Positions 1-9,875 of a stretch of 64,000 nucleotides of DNA are shown in pieces (within the stretch, counting starts at the first letter, position 1; every line of letters begins with the position of its first letter). The notes under the pieces are model-generated. The model made no database searches. It was not told the origin of the DNA and saw nothing but the letters and a program-made list of their open reading frames with translations. The stretch lies in assembly GCA_025769875.1 (NCBI GenBank), contig JAGFNK010000109.1:1-64000 (forward strand). Direction: 5' to 3'. The position numbers were made by a program, and so were the translations under genes. This stretch comes from Russula earlei. Its lineage: Eukaryota; Basidiomycota; Agaricomycetes; Russulales; Russulaceae.

Positions 1-1517
1 CTTCAACTGCTGCAGGGATCCTTACTCTTTACAATGGGAACCAGCCCATTCTTCAAACACACTTGTACTGTCAAACTTGTCTCATGCTTGTGAACTGACA
101 TGGCTAGTTACGATGACACCACTGTTGATTAGTGCAGTTTTTTTGGCTTTTGAAGTCCCAATGTACATTGTCAAATTGACCTGCATTGACTTTTTAATAG
201 CATTATATACATTGGTAAGACCCAAGGCCCAAGCAATTGCTGTTACACTCAGGCCTCCAAAAAATCCTTTTCTTCATCTCCTTCAGCTTCCTCTGTCAAC
301 ATCTTAATGAACTCCTCTCTTTCTTCTTTAGAGAGGGCTTTAGCAGCCTTTGCAACTTTAGTGGTCATGCTTTCTTTGACAACTTCTACAACAGAGGATT
401 TGGATGTGGTCATTGTTGTTTCTGCTGTGCATGCGCATGTTACTTCATGTTTCAGTTTTGCAGGGCAATCTCTGGAAAGATGTCCTTGATTTGAGCAATG
501 GAAACATCTGCCTTCAGCTTGGTGTTTCTCTTTATTGGCTTCAGTAATGGCTTTGCATGTGGCGCCGGCACTGGTGTCCATTGCATTCAGATTGTGAGGT
601 GGGAGTCAAGCATGAGGCATGGTTGCATTTGTTGAGTTGTTTGCACACATGCCCCATGTGGAAAGGTGGGCCCAGGGGCAATTTGTGTTTGCATTGTGGT
701 TGTGTATATTGGCATGGTCTCTTAGGACTGCGTGTTTGTGCATCCAAATTCAATGTTGTTTTTGTGCGCCTGAGATCCATTCCTGGAAGGTAACAGGATC
801 TTCTTGACTGATGATAGCTTCAACTAGGGGCTTGGGAAGGCCACACGCGAACAGTCACATGACCATTGGATCATTGGTGTGTAGGGACCCATGGCGTGCT
901 AGCAATTCGAAGTTAGCTATGTATTCATCAAGGTTGTTGTCTTTCATTTTGAGCTTGCATTGTTGGTCCTGCACGCATTTGCATTTGGCATAGTTGGTGA
1001 ATGCTCATCTGAATTGTTGCTCCATGACTTGCCATGCTGTTAACCCAAAGACAATTTCATCAGGGTCTAACATGACTTTTTTGAGCCATTCATCCATCAC
1101 TTCAACCCATCCATTGACTTGTGGTCCTTCCATTAGTGACAAGAAATAAGCACATTTTTTAATGGGGTTTTGTGCAATCTTGCTGTCAAAGTTCATTCTC
1201 ATGAATCTTCAAAAGGTGGTAAGGAAAGCATGGGTGCATGCACGATTGCCGTTGAATGCCTTTGGGGGAACACCCTCAAGTTTTCCATTATCTGAGGGAC
1301 ATGAGTCATGGTTGTAGTTGGTGTGGTTGTTGTAGTCGTCGGGGTTGGGGCTCAGAGGTTGTCTCCCACGTCCTCCGAGGCCTTGGAATTGAGTCATTCG
1401 GGGAAGGGCTCAGGTTGTACCAGATGATGTGAGTTGTTGCAGGACAGATGCTTCTGGTTCATCATCAACAACGTGAACTTCGGTTGTGACAGGAGGTTCT
1501 TGCTCCATCGGGTCTGT
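1..1517 (-). pseudogene. Ty3/gypsy gag (C-terminal part) and start of protease, decayed
   Basis: Reverse-strand gag of a Ty3/gypsy retrotransposon. The capsid-like part lies at about 1,005-1,400 (motifs FNGNR, KKCAYFLSLMEGP, WVEVMDEW). A CCHC zinc knuckle, CFHCSNQGHLSRDC, lies at about 480-520. The acidic tail ends near 249, and weak protease-like sequence runs to the window edge. The frame is broken by stops and small shifts. The gag is interrupted between 1,517 and 3,450 by a solo LTR; its N-terminal codons continue at 3,450-3,853. The gag of the chromovirus at 12,978 has the same general plan. The element continues off the left edge, so the rest of pol is not visible. Confidence 0.8.
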
Positions 1518-3449
1518 TGTCATGAACCAGTTCCTGGAGAGGGCCCTTGAAGGACCCTTCCTTATTAGAGGAAACCCAGCCTCTATGGTGTCACCCTGTT
1601 CACATGGACAAAAGGGGTGAGCAGAGGTGTCCACAATATCACACATGCATTGTGGTGCAAGCAATTCTCAGCACAATTGACATACAGCAAGCCCTACTTA
1701 GTGGCAACCCTTCTAGGAGTATAAGACAGGATTATAGGCTTCCAAAGGACCCTTTGTGATGACCCAGAGTGCCCTACAATAGGCACTAACAGAGATACTA
1801 TGGCCCTATAATGTGTTATTAGACTAACTCTAATAACCTTAGAACAAACTATAAGGCAATACTAAGGACCTTAATAGAAGTATTAGGGTCAACTCTAAGG
1901 ACCCTAATAGTACTATATAAGGGGCCTTATAGGCAACACTACTCCACGTACAAATACCCCAAGTCCCCAATTGACCAGCCCTAAACTAACTAACAGTAAA
2001 TGGATCAGATGCTTTGCATGTGCACTAAGCAGGGAACATGTGGACTCTAAAGGCCCTTACTCATCATTATGGGCCTCCTTACATAGCAGCATACTGAGCA
2101 TGACTGAGCATGCTCACTAAGCATACCCCGGCTTCTTACTCATCCATCTATTGTGCTTGATAACAAGGTTATGACTTGATCCCTATTTAGCAGTTCCCTT
2201 GTAGTATATAAGCATTCAATAAAGCAGTGGACAGTCTTCAGACTGTCCATTTGTTTATGGCACTCTCTGTCATGAACCATTCTCTAGAGAGGGCCCTTGA
2301 AGGACCCTTCCTTATAGGAGAAAACCCAGTCCCTATGGTCCCTCCCTGCTCACATGGACAAAAGGGGTGAGTAGAGGTGTCCACAATATCGCACACGCAT
2401 TGTCACGCAAGCGATTCTCGGCACAATCAACATACAGCAAGCCCCACTTAATGGCAACCCTTTTAGCAATAAAGGACAGTATTTTAGTTTCCCTAAGGAC
2501 CCTTTAGGACGACTCTAAGTGCCCTACAATAGGCACTAAAACAATACTAAGGACCCTACAACACGTTGTTAGACTAACTCTAATAACTATAGAACGAACT
2601 ATAAAGCAATACTAAGGACCTTAATAGAAGTATTAGGGTCAACTCTAAGGACCCTAATAAGAACTATAAAGGGCCTTGTAGACAACTCTATTCCTGGAAC
2701 CAAACTACAAGTCCCCAAAAGACTGGCCCTAAACTAACTAACAGCAAATGAATCAGCTGCTTTGCACGTGTACTAAAGCAGTGAACATGTGGACAACAGG
2801 GGCTCTTACTCATCATTAGAAGCCCTCTTACTCAGCAGCTTACTGAGCATGACTGAGCATGCTCAGTAAGCCTACTCTGACTTCTTACTCATCCATCTAT
2901 TGTGCTTGATAACAAGGTTATGACTTGTTCCTTATTTAGCAGTTCTCTTGTAGTATATAAACGCTCAATAAAGTAACAGACAGTCTTCAGACTGTCCATT
3001 TGTTTATGGCACTCTCCATTCCTGGGATACTCCTTTAAGGACCATCCCCTTGTGACCACCCTGGCTACTTCCCTGCGTACCTGCTCTTCTCTACCAGTAA
3101 CTGTACCTCTCTGGTACTTGATACTGCTTTGGACTCTGCTCTTTGCCCACGCCATCTTAGACATCTATTGACTCGTCTTCAAACTGACCCCTCGCTCTTG
3201 AACTGGATAGTTCAACAGTGAGTCTTGACACTCTCTATCCCTGGGATACTCCTTTAAGGACTGTCCCCTTGTGATCATTCTGGCCTCTTCCCTGTGTAAC
3301 TTCTCGATACTACCAGTAACCGTACCTCTTTGGTACTTGGTACTGCTTTGGACCCTACTCCTTGCTCACACTGCCTTGGACGTCTATCAACTCATCTTTG
3401 AGCTCATCCCTCGCTCTTGAACTAGATTGTTCAACAGTGAGTCATCACA
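1518..3449 (+). mobile_element. Solo LTR, family A (older copy, interrupted)
   Basis: The LTR starts TGTCATGAACC (1,518) and ends GTCATCACA (3,449). It is flanked by a perfect 5-bp target duplication TCTGT (1,513-1,517 and 3,450-3,454). It is split at 2,267 by a younger copy of the same family (2,268-3,230) with its own duplication CTCTC. Without that insert and one CTCTC copy it is about 964 bp, matching the inner copy. No internal retrotransposon sequence is attached, so it is a recombination-derived solo LTR. It sits inside the reverse-strand gag, four codons after an internal Met. Confidence 0.9.
2268..3230 (+). mobile_element. Solo LTR, family A (younger copy nested in the older one)
   Basis: This is a 963-bp LTR beginning TGTCATGAACC and ending GTCTTGACA, with 5-bp duplication CTCTC on both sides (2,263-2,267 and 3,231-3,235). 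It has a TATA box (TATATAA, 2,954-2,960) and a possible AATAAA signal (2,967-2,972), as expected for the U3/R boundary and polyadenylation of an LTR. A third copy lies in inverse orientation at 28,812-29,773. The small reading frames inside it are not real genes. Confidence 0.93.
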
Positions 3450-3853
3450 TCTGTGGGCATGGGGGTCAATTCACAAATTGACCATGGTACTGGTTCTCCT
3501 GAGGTGACTAGTGCGTCCATGTCTAGTCCTTCCAGAGGATCAAATTTCAATTTGAAAATGGGGCATGCAATGCAAACAGCTGTGAAGTAGTCTTTGCATC
3601 ATTTGAGTTTGAACCACACTCTGTAGAGTGTTTCAAGTCCCACTTTAGCTTGTTTGTAAGGTGCAAAGAATCCTGTCCATGGTGTGGAGTCCACTCCTAG
3701 TTGACAAAATACTGTGTTTTGTCTGAATTGTTCTGGGACAAGGGCGATGTCGATATCTGGGTTCAGTTTGAATGGAAGTCTTAGTTGTCCCAGTCCTTGA
3801 GTGGAGGGCTTTCCCTGGCCCTTGTATCTCCTGTCTCTAGCCATGGAGGTCAT
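3450..3853 (-). pseudogene. Ty3/gypsy gag N-terminal part (continuation of 1-1,517)
   Basis: The reverse-strand frame starts at an ATG near 3,853 (MTSMARDRRYKGQGK). It passes one in-frame TGA (after WFKLK, near 3,600) and continues to the target duplication at 3,450. Across the solo LTR the frame resumes at 1,517 with the acidic stretch PMEQEPPVTTEVHVVDDEP. The N-terminal domain is of the same type as the start of the chromovirus gag near 13,700 (aromatic, basic, no recognised Pfam name). The TGA is best explained as CGA to TGA. The gene is dead. Confidence 0.6.
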
Positions 3854-4308
3854 GTTTCATGATGAAATCAATATATTTGGGGTGGGTGCGTGAGTACACA
3901 TTTGAGGTCAAGGGTTTGAAGAGGGAAGCTTGTTCTAATGTCACTGACTGGGGGTGGTGTTGCTGACAAATCAGTTCACATGCGAGACGTGCGCACAGAG
4001 TCAAGTGAGAACAACAAGTTCTCATGAGATTTGGGGATCTCGGTGATGACAATGCCAAGGCAATTGTGTACCACAGAGAGGATAGATGGACAATAAGTCT
4101 TTGCATTTGAAGACTTAGAGGAATGAGAGGCTTTCTGAGATGAATGCTTGATTGCTTGCAAGCCTACAAGTTCTGAAGCAAAAATCCAGTGGTATTCACA
4201 GGAGAACAAGCTTAAGGCTTGTTCTCATCAATTGACAGGCTTATATACATATGGGATACCATATCAAATAGTATTCATGAGGTAAGGGTGAGGCAATCGT
4301 ACTAGAAC
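3854..4308 (-). other. Probable leader/LTR of the reverse-strand gypsy element
   Basis: No credible gene is seen. On the reverse strand there is a TATA-like GTATATAAGC at about 4,230-4,241, upstream of the gag start, which would suit an LTR promoter. I could not find the LTR ends, partly because a hAT element is inserted at 4,309. The short reading frames here have no recognisable domains. Confidence 0.35.
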
Positions 4309-4500
4309 TAGGGCTGCCGACCGTACCCATACACATACGGTTTACGGCTACCGTAATACGGTATCCCATACCGTACCGTCCGGGTAGTGGAAGTGTACCA
4401 TGACGGTACGGTTGCCGGTACGGTAAGTTACCGTACCGTACCGTATAAGGGATGCCATCAAGCCGTATATACGGGCCATATATTAGTTGTACTCAATGGC
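4309..4500. repeat. hAT left subterminal repeat array
   Basis: This is a dense cluster of short palindrome-like motifs (ACCGTACCGT, CGGTACGGT, CCGTAATACGG, GTATATACGG) next to the left inverted repeat. The mirror array is at 6,365-6,527. Such arrays in hAT and CACTA elements bind the transposase; that role is inferred here. Confidence 0.75.
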
Positions 4501-5411
4501 AAAAGAGTTGAGTAATGTGAGACCTTCTTTCTAGAATGTTCTGTTGTGATTGCCCAGACGAGTGAATTGGAGTGAGATCGATTGCAGGCAATTGATCCCA
4601 ATCGCATGCGTGCAAAGGCGACTGAGGGATCACCCTGATGTGATCCTACATTTTTTAGCTACATTTACTTTACATCTCATCTCGTAGATAGTGTACATGA
4701 TCATCAACTCGATTATTACTACGTTAAATACTCTTTGATCGCCAGCCGCCCCCCTTATAGTCGCGGCCGCTGTCTCAACGCCAGCCCAGTCATCTCCGCC
4801 TCGTCCGTCAGCGTTCTAGCACCGCCCACTGCACCTGGTCGCCTTGCCCTCAGTCCCAACTCTCTCTCGTCGCCATTTCTACTCCACCCATCTATACCAC
4901 CAAGTCTACGTCGTCACCGTTGCCCCTACATCCTCCACCCTGCCCGCCTCGGCCGCAGCTTCAGTTCTCACGCCCTCAGTAAACATCACCAGCCACTGTC
5001 ACCGCGCATCCAGTATCGCTAGCATAACCAGCCACTGTGCCCTTAGCCTTGCCAGCCGCCTCGGTCCCGACTGACACCCCGCCTCTGTCTCATCAGCTCC
5101 TGCGCTCTCAGTGTCGCCTGTCGCGGTGTCTGTCTCAGCGCCAACGCCAGCCTCAGTCCTGCCATCTGCTTCTGTCGCCCCAGCCTAAGCTCAGCCAGCC
5201 GCCGCCGCCGCGCCTCTTAGTCTCGCTAATCGCCTCAGTCTCATCACCTGCCCTTGTAGGCCTCAGCTTCAGCCTCCAACATCTTAATGCTATACGCCGC
5301 TGCCTCCATCGTCGTCTCGCGCCCCGTTGCCCACTCAGGCACGCACCCGCGCCGCCTTACAATACCTTCAGTTATCTTATCTAGGTTGTTCTCACGCACA
5401 TACGTGCAGGC

Positions 5412-6318
5412 ATGTCTGGTTTTGTTCACCATTCATCCAACAGTTCTCTTTTCAAATCTCCTGTCATGCCTAACTCCTCTAACACACCTTCTACTGGCCT
5501 GAATGAGCCTGAACACGTCTGGTATTTCGATGCTGATGATGATGTACCCATGGGCCAACCTGGAAGTAGTGCACCAAGTTCTAGGACCACCAATAATGGT
5601 ATTTAGTCTTGTATTACGCGCATTTCTTTGTGCTTACCTCCTGTCATCTTATTTAGTACAGCAGGAGGGGCGAGGACACCGAAAGAAATATTCTAGCCAT
5701 ATGCAAGAATTAATACAAGCGGAAATCACTGAAACTGCTCATGAGGCTGCCGAAAAACGTAGGCGCAAGCCTCGTGTATCTCGCCAGCGTGCTCCAGCTC
5801 TGCTTCAAGTTCACATTAGTGATGAGGAAGATGATGACAACAGAAGTTTTGTAGAGTCCTTGGGCAAGAGTTCCGAAGATGATGAGCATGAAGCTGTGGT
5901 CGATAACGCTGAAGTAAGCTCAACCCTATTTCCACTCAGATTGAATATTCTAATATCTTCTCTCAAGCTTGCCGAGTCACTTCCATCAAAAACCATTCCA
6001 TTTGCTCAGCAAAAGAGGTCTCGACGTCGAAAAAATGATGTGAAATGAAAGAGATCAAAATCCCCTGCAAACGATCTCTTGGTGATTCCAGGTTAGAATT
6101 TCATTGATATGTGTTTATGTCAATTACTTATGTTGAAAACAAAAACTGCAGGTTCTGCTGTTGCTGTTGAAAGAATATTTTCAGGCAGGCGAGACACCAT
6201 CTCATTACGAAGAGCCAGCCTACATCCAGAGACTATCCAGACATTGATGCTTGTCAAGCAGCACCTACGTGTTACGCAACGTGCCATTGATGACCTTATG
6301 GTTATAGGTAATGAATAA
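5412..6318 (+). pseudogene. hAT transposase remnant: disordered N-terminus plus hATC dimerisation domain
   Basis: A plausible start is ATG 5,412. A first exon (motif EPEHVWYFDADDDVPM) is followed by an intron starting GTATTTAGTC near 5,598 and ending TACAG near 5,661. An exon rich in K/R and acidic residues follows (HISDEEDDDNRSF). After a further intron ending GCAG near 6,153 comes the hATC domain, motif SAVAVERIFSGRRDTISLRR, with a stop after GNE at 6,316-6,318. A TGA follows the NDVK motif near 6,046, probably from CGA. The DDE/RNase-H core and BED finger are absent, so it cannot be an active transposase. It could still encode a small dimerising protein if transcribed. Confidence 0.65.
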
Positions 6319-6364
6319 TAGATATCATTGTCATTCATTCAGTTTAATCAAATTTTGCTTGACT

Positions 6365-6527
6365 GTAATAACCCGTAATGCCGTATTACGGCCGTCTTCT
6401 ACCCTGTACCGTACCGTATAGGCTGCTGAAATGGAAGCATACGGTACGGGTAACGGTACGGATAGTAGCCGTATACATACCGTATTGAGTACGGCCGTAG
6501 CCGTATACGGTACGGTTGGCAGCCCTA
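6365..6527. repeat. hAT right subterminal repeat array
   Basis: This is the counterpart of the left array: repeated ACGGTACGG, CCGTATAC and ACGGCCGTA motifs ending in the inverted repeat GGCAGCCCTA. The 8-bp target duplication follows at 6,528-6,535. Confidence 0.75.
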
Positions 6528-6535
6528 ACTAGAAC

Positions 6536-7035
6536 ATGTTGGAAACAGATGGTATATGCAAGGTGTAGTGAGTCATAGAGAAGCATGGAAAACACGAGAC
6601 ATGTCCAGGTAGGCTTATCTGGTTGCCAATCCGGTCCGATGTACCAGTTCTTGTGACAACATGTGTGCTACAGTACACCCCTTGCACAAGCCCTGATTCA
6701 AGCCCTACTTGGGCTCAGCACTGCTCAGACTGCTCACAGCCCAGCTTCGATTTTCCCTGAGCCTGAGCCCCATCATGCATCACTAATCAGATCATGACTC
6801 GGAGTAGTTGATGTGCCCTGGCCATGCCAGCTTGCAATCCGTTCCGATCGGAGCATAGCCAAGCAGGTCATTACATCAGTATAAAACCCATGCGTGCAAT
6901 TACAATTCTGTCCAGCTGTGCTCCCAAACTCGTTAGTACCGGTTACTGACAACTTTCTAAACTTTCTACGCCACTGCCTTGTTCAATCTTCGACAGCTTC
7001 CATTCAACACTTTATATTCCCATTCATACATAACA
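6536..7035 (+). promoter_or_regulatory. Upstream region of the secreted-protein gene, TATA box at 6,880
   Basis: There is no gene here. The left part is unassigned sequence next to the hAT target site. A TATA box TATAAAA (6,880-6,886) lies about 150 nt upstream of the ATG at 7,036, a normal spacing for a fungal promoter with a 5' leader of about 100 nt. Confidence 0.45.
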
Positions 7036-7520
7036 ATGCGACACTTCTCACATGTTTTGGCCATATTTTGCCTTGCCGTTGGCATCGCTCCATTCTTCGC
7101 GCATGCTTCATCCACACCGTACGCCAACCTCCTCAGTCATCTTTCTCCCTGAAATTGACCTTACCTCGCAGTCTGCCGGACGGCGTGCCTCAAGCGCATA
7201 TGGATCAGTTGTCATCGATACATAAGGAGGTGCTACGGCACGGGGCAGACTTCGCATCCAAACTCAAAGCCCTCAAAACGGCTGGTCACACACCCGAAAG
7301 CAGAGAATTTAACGAAGCTTTGGGGAACTATATGGGTATCATCATGCCCCTGAAGGAGCGAGTGGTGCTTCTCAACCAACGACATAGCACCCCTCAGGGT
7401 AAGATTTTGCGTCAGGCAGTGGACCATGCTTTGGACCCAAGTTTTCATCGTGAAGAGTACTTGTATATCCAAACACATCATCAGGAAAAACCTCCCGCCG
7501 CGCCGGCGAGAGATAATTAG
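7036..7520 (+). CDS. Small secreted protein (predicted), unknown function
   Basis: Two exons (7,036-7,118 and 7,172-7,520) join across a 53-nt intron with donor GTACGC and acceptor CGCAG, giving 143 residues. The N-terminus MRHFSHVLAIFCLAVGIAPF is a clear signal peptide: a basic start, a hydrophobic core, then a likely cleavage after the Ala of FFAHA. The mature part is about 115 residues, soluble and charged, probably helical (motifs MDQLSSIHKEVLRHG, LGNYMGIIMPLKERVVLLNQ), with no cysteines or known domain. Its C-terminus is QEKPPAAPARDN. The gene is isolated between a hAT element and small reverse-strand genes, and has a TATA box at 6,880. I do not recognise the family. Effector-like secretion is an inference from the signal peptide, size and transposon-rich setting. 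Confidence 0.65.
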
Positions 7521-7644
7521 CACTTATTATCCCTCGCTAGAATCATTTATCAAAAAGTGAAATTATCGTCGCCAGTCTACCCCCTTACAGTATCGACCAT
7601 TATCGTCATTATTGATAGCACAATAAGCAATCCATTCAGCTACG

Positions 7645-8221
7645 CTACGACAGAGGAATACTAATGTAGGCGGTCGTCATCGTCGCCACCACCATCCCCG
7701 CCGCCGTCATCGCGCTAGCGCCCGCGGAGCTGGACAAAGCGGTCTCGCTCGTCTGGTTGAATTGCACAAGATGGGAGGCATTGAGGCGCCCCCATTCCTG
7801 CCTGGGCGTCTGACGGTACAATGACAAAAATTGCTCTGCCGCCTGCGCCGAGTAGGACAGCGTGACGGCGTTATGTTGTTCGCGCCAACGGAGGTGGTGC
7901 GTTTTTGGGGAAGCGATCGGTCAGCGTTGGTTCGTGGCTTAGAGGAGGACAGAGAGGAGGAAGAGTCCAAGGTCGGGATCGGTTGCGCGGGTTCAAACTC
8001 CGGGACGACTGCGGAGAAGTCTTCTGGTGCCTCGATGAATTTTGCGGCGGGGTCGTCAGCGTTGGGGTCAGTCATGGCGGAAGGGTGTTCAAGAGCAAAG
8101 TCTTCTTCGAATTCGTCGCCATGAAGACCTGTAAGAAAAGTTAGGCGAGGAGGGGGAGGGGAGAAAGGGGGAAGGCACCGTCGTAAAGGTTGTCATCAAC
8201 AGAAGATTCAACCTTGGCCAT
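7645..8221 (-). CDS. Hypothetical protein, acidic N-terminus; frame change near 7,860
   Basis: The start is ATG at 8,219-8,221. Exon 1 (8,179-8,221, MAKVESSVDDNLYD) joins exon 2 (from 8,128) across a 50-nt intron with donor GTGCCT and acceptor TACAG. Exon 2 begins with an acidic stretch (GDEFEEDFALEHPSAM, ADDPAAKFIEAPEDF). The coherent C-terminal frame (AAEQFLSLYRQTPRQEWGRL, then FNQTSETALSSSAGASAM) ends at 7,645. It lies in another frame, so there is either a further intron (candidate 47 nt, GTTGGC...GCAG, near 7,845-7,890) or a frameshift. No family is recognised. The upstream partial gene ends only 38 nt away, in the same orientation. Confidence 0.5.
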
Positions 8222-8259
8222 GAGTTGTCGAGGCGAGGACGGGAAAAGAGGGGAGAGTG

Positions 8260-8721
8260 TTAGCCAGTGCGACCAATATGGCTAAGATAGACATCAATGT
8301 ATGCATTGGCTGAAAAGTCTGTGGCCTGGTGGACACCAGTACGCCACTCATGCAGGGCAGCATAGAGCTACATATTTAGTTAACACAACCTTCAAAGACA
8401 TATGACTAAACCAGGCTTACCACTGTTGCTACCAACATGACCATCAGTATTGGAACTTCACGTGTCGTCGTCACCCCATGGGCACCTTGATGGGTCGAAA
8501 AGTGGTGTCCAAGTAAGTTTACTTACAAATGAGTTAACACCTCCAGCAAAGTGCAAATCACGAATGACAGTAATAATCCCAAGGGAATCAGTAAGCTCGT
8601 CCTTTTGTTTCATCTGGGCAAGAAGATATTTGCGTTTACTAAAGGGCGAAAATGAGCATTCATCGTCATCGGAGGAGGAAACAGAAAACGAGGAAGCGCG
8701 GGAATGGGCAGAGTTTGGCAT
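8260..8721 (-). CDS. Short gene with DUF6532-like C-terminus (possibly a fragment)
   Basis: The reverse-strand exons are 8,523-8,721 (possible start MPNSAHSRASSFSVSSSDDD), 8,421-8,455 and 8,260-8,367. The introns are 67 nt (donor GTAAAC) and 53 nt (donor GTAAGC, acceptor TGTAG). The end reads VMLVATVLYAALHEWRTG then FSANAYIDVYLSHI and a TAA at 8,260. From memory this matches the C-terminal pattern of DUF6532, a domain common and often fragmentary in Agaricomycetes; function unknown. The N-terminal half (KRKYLLAQMKQKDELTDSL) is of unclear origin. The protein would be only about 115 residues, so it may be a degraded copy. Confidence 0.45.
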
Positions 8722-9023
8722 TGTGGGAGAAGGGGCGATGGAAAGAGGGAAAGGTAGACGCATGACGGTGCGAACAATTGGACGCCATTAGGCGGGAGAG
8801 GACACACTTTGGCGCACTCCTGGGTTTTTGGCCTTAGACAATACAGTCGTGCTTGCCAGATCTGCAACGCTTGCCCATGTTCTCCCCAGGAGGAAAATAG
8901 CATTTCATTTGACGCGCGCACGGGCCAAGGATGAACGGATGAACGGGGTACGGACTTGGTGTTCGCAGGGGAAGCGGGACGTCAGCGCCGTTCTGTCGCA
9001 TCAGTGGGGGAGAGAGAACGCAC

Positions 9024-9528
9024 CTTGAGGAGTTGGCAATAGGTACACGCTCCGGGACTGAGTTAGCAGCGATACAGAAGAGGCAAGACACGGAAGCACG
9101 GGATCGGGGTCCGATAAGGACACGAGCGTATTAAGACATTGAAGTTCGACAAAACCTAACCAGACATTAGGTGGTATCAAATGAGAATAAATCGCGCACC
9201 GGACGAGCATGGTGCGCGCGTCCGAAGACGCCAGACGCGAGAGGAGCCTCTCGAGCGCGGGAGGCAGCACGAGCGTCACTGCGCCGTCGTCGTCGGACGT
9301 GCATGCCGACGCCGACGCCGTGGCCGTGGCGGGACGGCCGTCGTACCTCGAGCGCGCGAGCGCGGCGCGTATGGCGGATTGGGGCGCATTGAGCGGAGGC
9401 GGAGCGAGGTGAAGATGTTTGGGGGCCGCGCGAAGGCGAGGAGGTGCGGGGTGAACGTGTAGAGAGCGAGGAGGTCGGAGATCGGGGAGCGGAGCGGGGC
9501 GGGGCCCGCGGGCGTGATGGTGTCTCAT
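9024..9528 (-). CDS. Hypothetical open frame, first exon only
   Basis: The frame starts at ATG 9,526-9,528 and runs to a good donor GTGCGT at 9,023. The N-terminus is low-complexity (Pro, Arg, Ala). The later part looks like a real protein: SAIRAALARSRYDGRPATAT, VTLVLPPALERLLSRLASSD, ARTMLVRCAIYSHLIPPNVW, LGFVELQCLNTLVSLSDPDP. I see no family match and could not locate the next exon with confidence. It may be upstream exons of the gene ending at 8,260. GC and CpG content are high, unlike the flanking transposons, which supports host coding sequence. Confidence 0.4.
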
Positions 9529-9875
9529 AGAAGATAAGGAGGAGGCGGAGGAGGAATGGGAGGAGGAAGTGGATAACCAAATGCAATCCACCCAAGCCCA
9601 GGAGGTTGTGACGCAACCACGTGATATGCAAACAGAGACAGACAACTGGTAATCGGTATCTTGTTGATCGTTTCGGCAAGCTGGTTCTGACCAATACTAA
9701 CCCTTTTTTTTTTTAAAAATCCGAATTTGTATTCCACTGCACATAAAACATGATACAGAGGCAGTCATGGGCATGGTATGCAATGTAATGTGATTAGGTG
9801 TTTATGGGTCTTGGGTTGTCCACTGAGGCGGTATGACAGCAATAGAGTATAGTGTTTGGTGGTTGGTTGTGATGA

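Larger units (their letters stand above)
4309..6527 (+). mobile_element. hAT-family DNA transposon, internally deleted
   Basis: The element is bounded by terminal inverted repeats TAGGGCTGCCRACCGTACC and a perfect 8-bp target duplication ACTAGAAC (4,301-4,308 and 6,528-6,535). An 8-bp duplication is the hAT hallmark. Both subterminal regions are packed with CGGTACGG/CCGTACCG-type motifs in both orientations, probably transposase-binding sites. Inside, only a disordered N-terminal region and the hAT C-terminal dimerisation domain survive; the catalytic RNase-H-like core is missing. At 2.2 kb it is shorter than autonomous hAT elements (usually 3-5 kb). It is inserted in the leader/LTR of the reverse-strand gypsy element. 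Confidence 0.9.

Noticed and set aside
2889..3164. 91-codon reverse frame, repeated at 28,887-29,150 forward
   Set aside because: It occurs in every family A LTR copy because the LTR is repeated, not because a gene is conserved; it overlaps the TATA and poly(A) signals.
6894..7171. N-terminal extension of the frame ending at 7,520
   Set aside because: The upstream part of this frame covers promoter, leader and intron. The spliced model starting at 7,036 gives a signal peptide and canonical splice sites.
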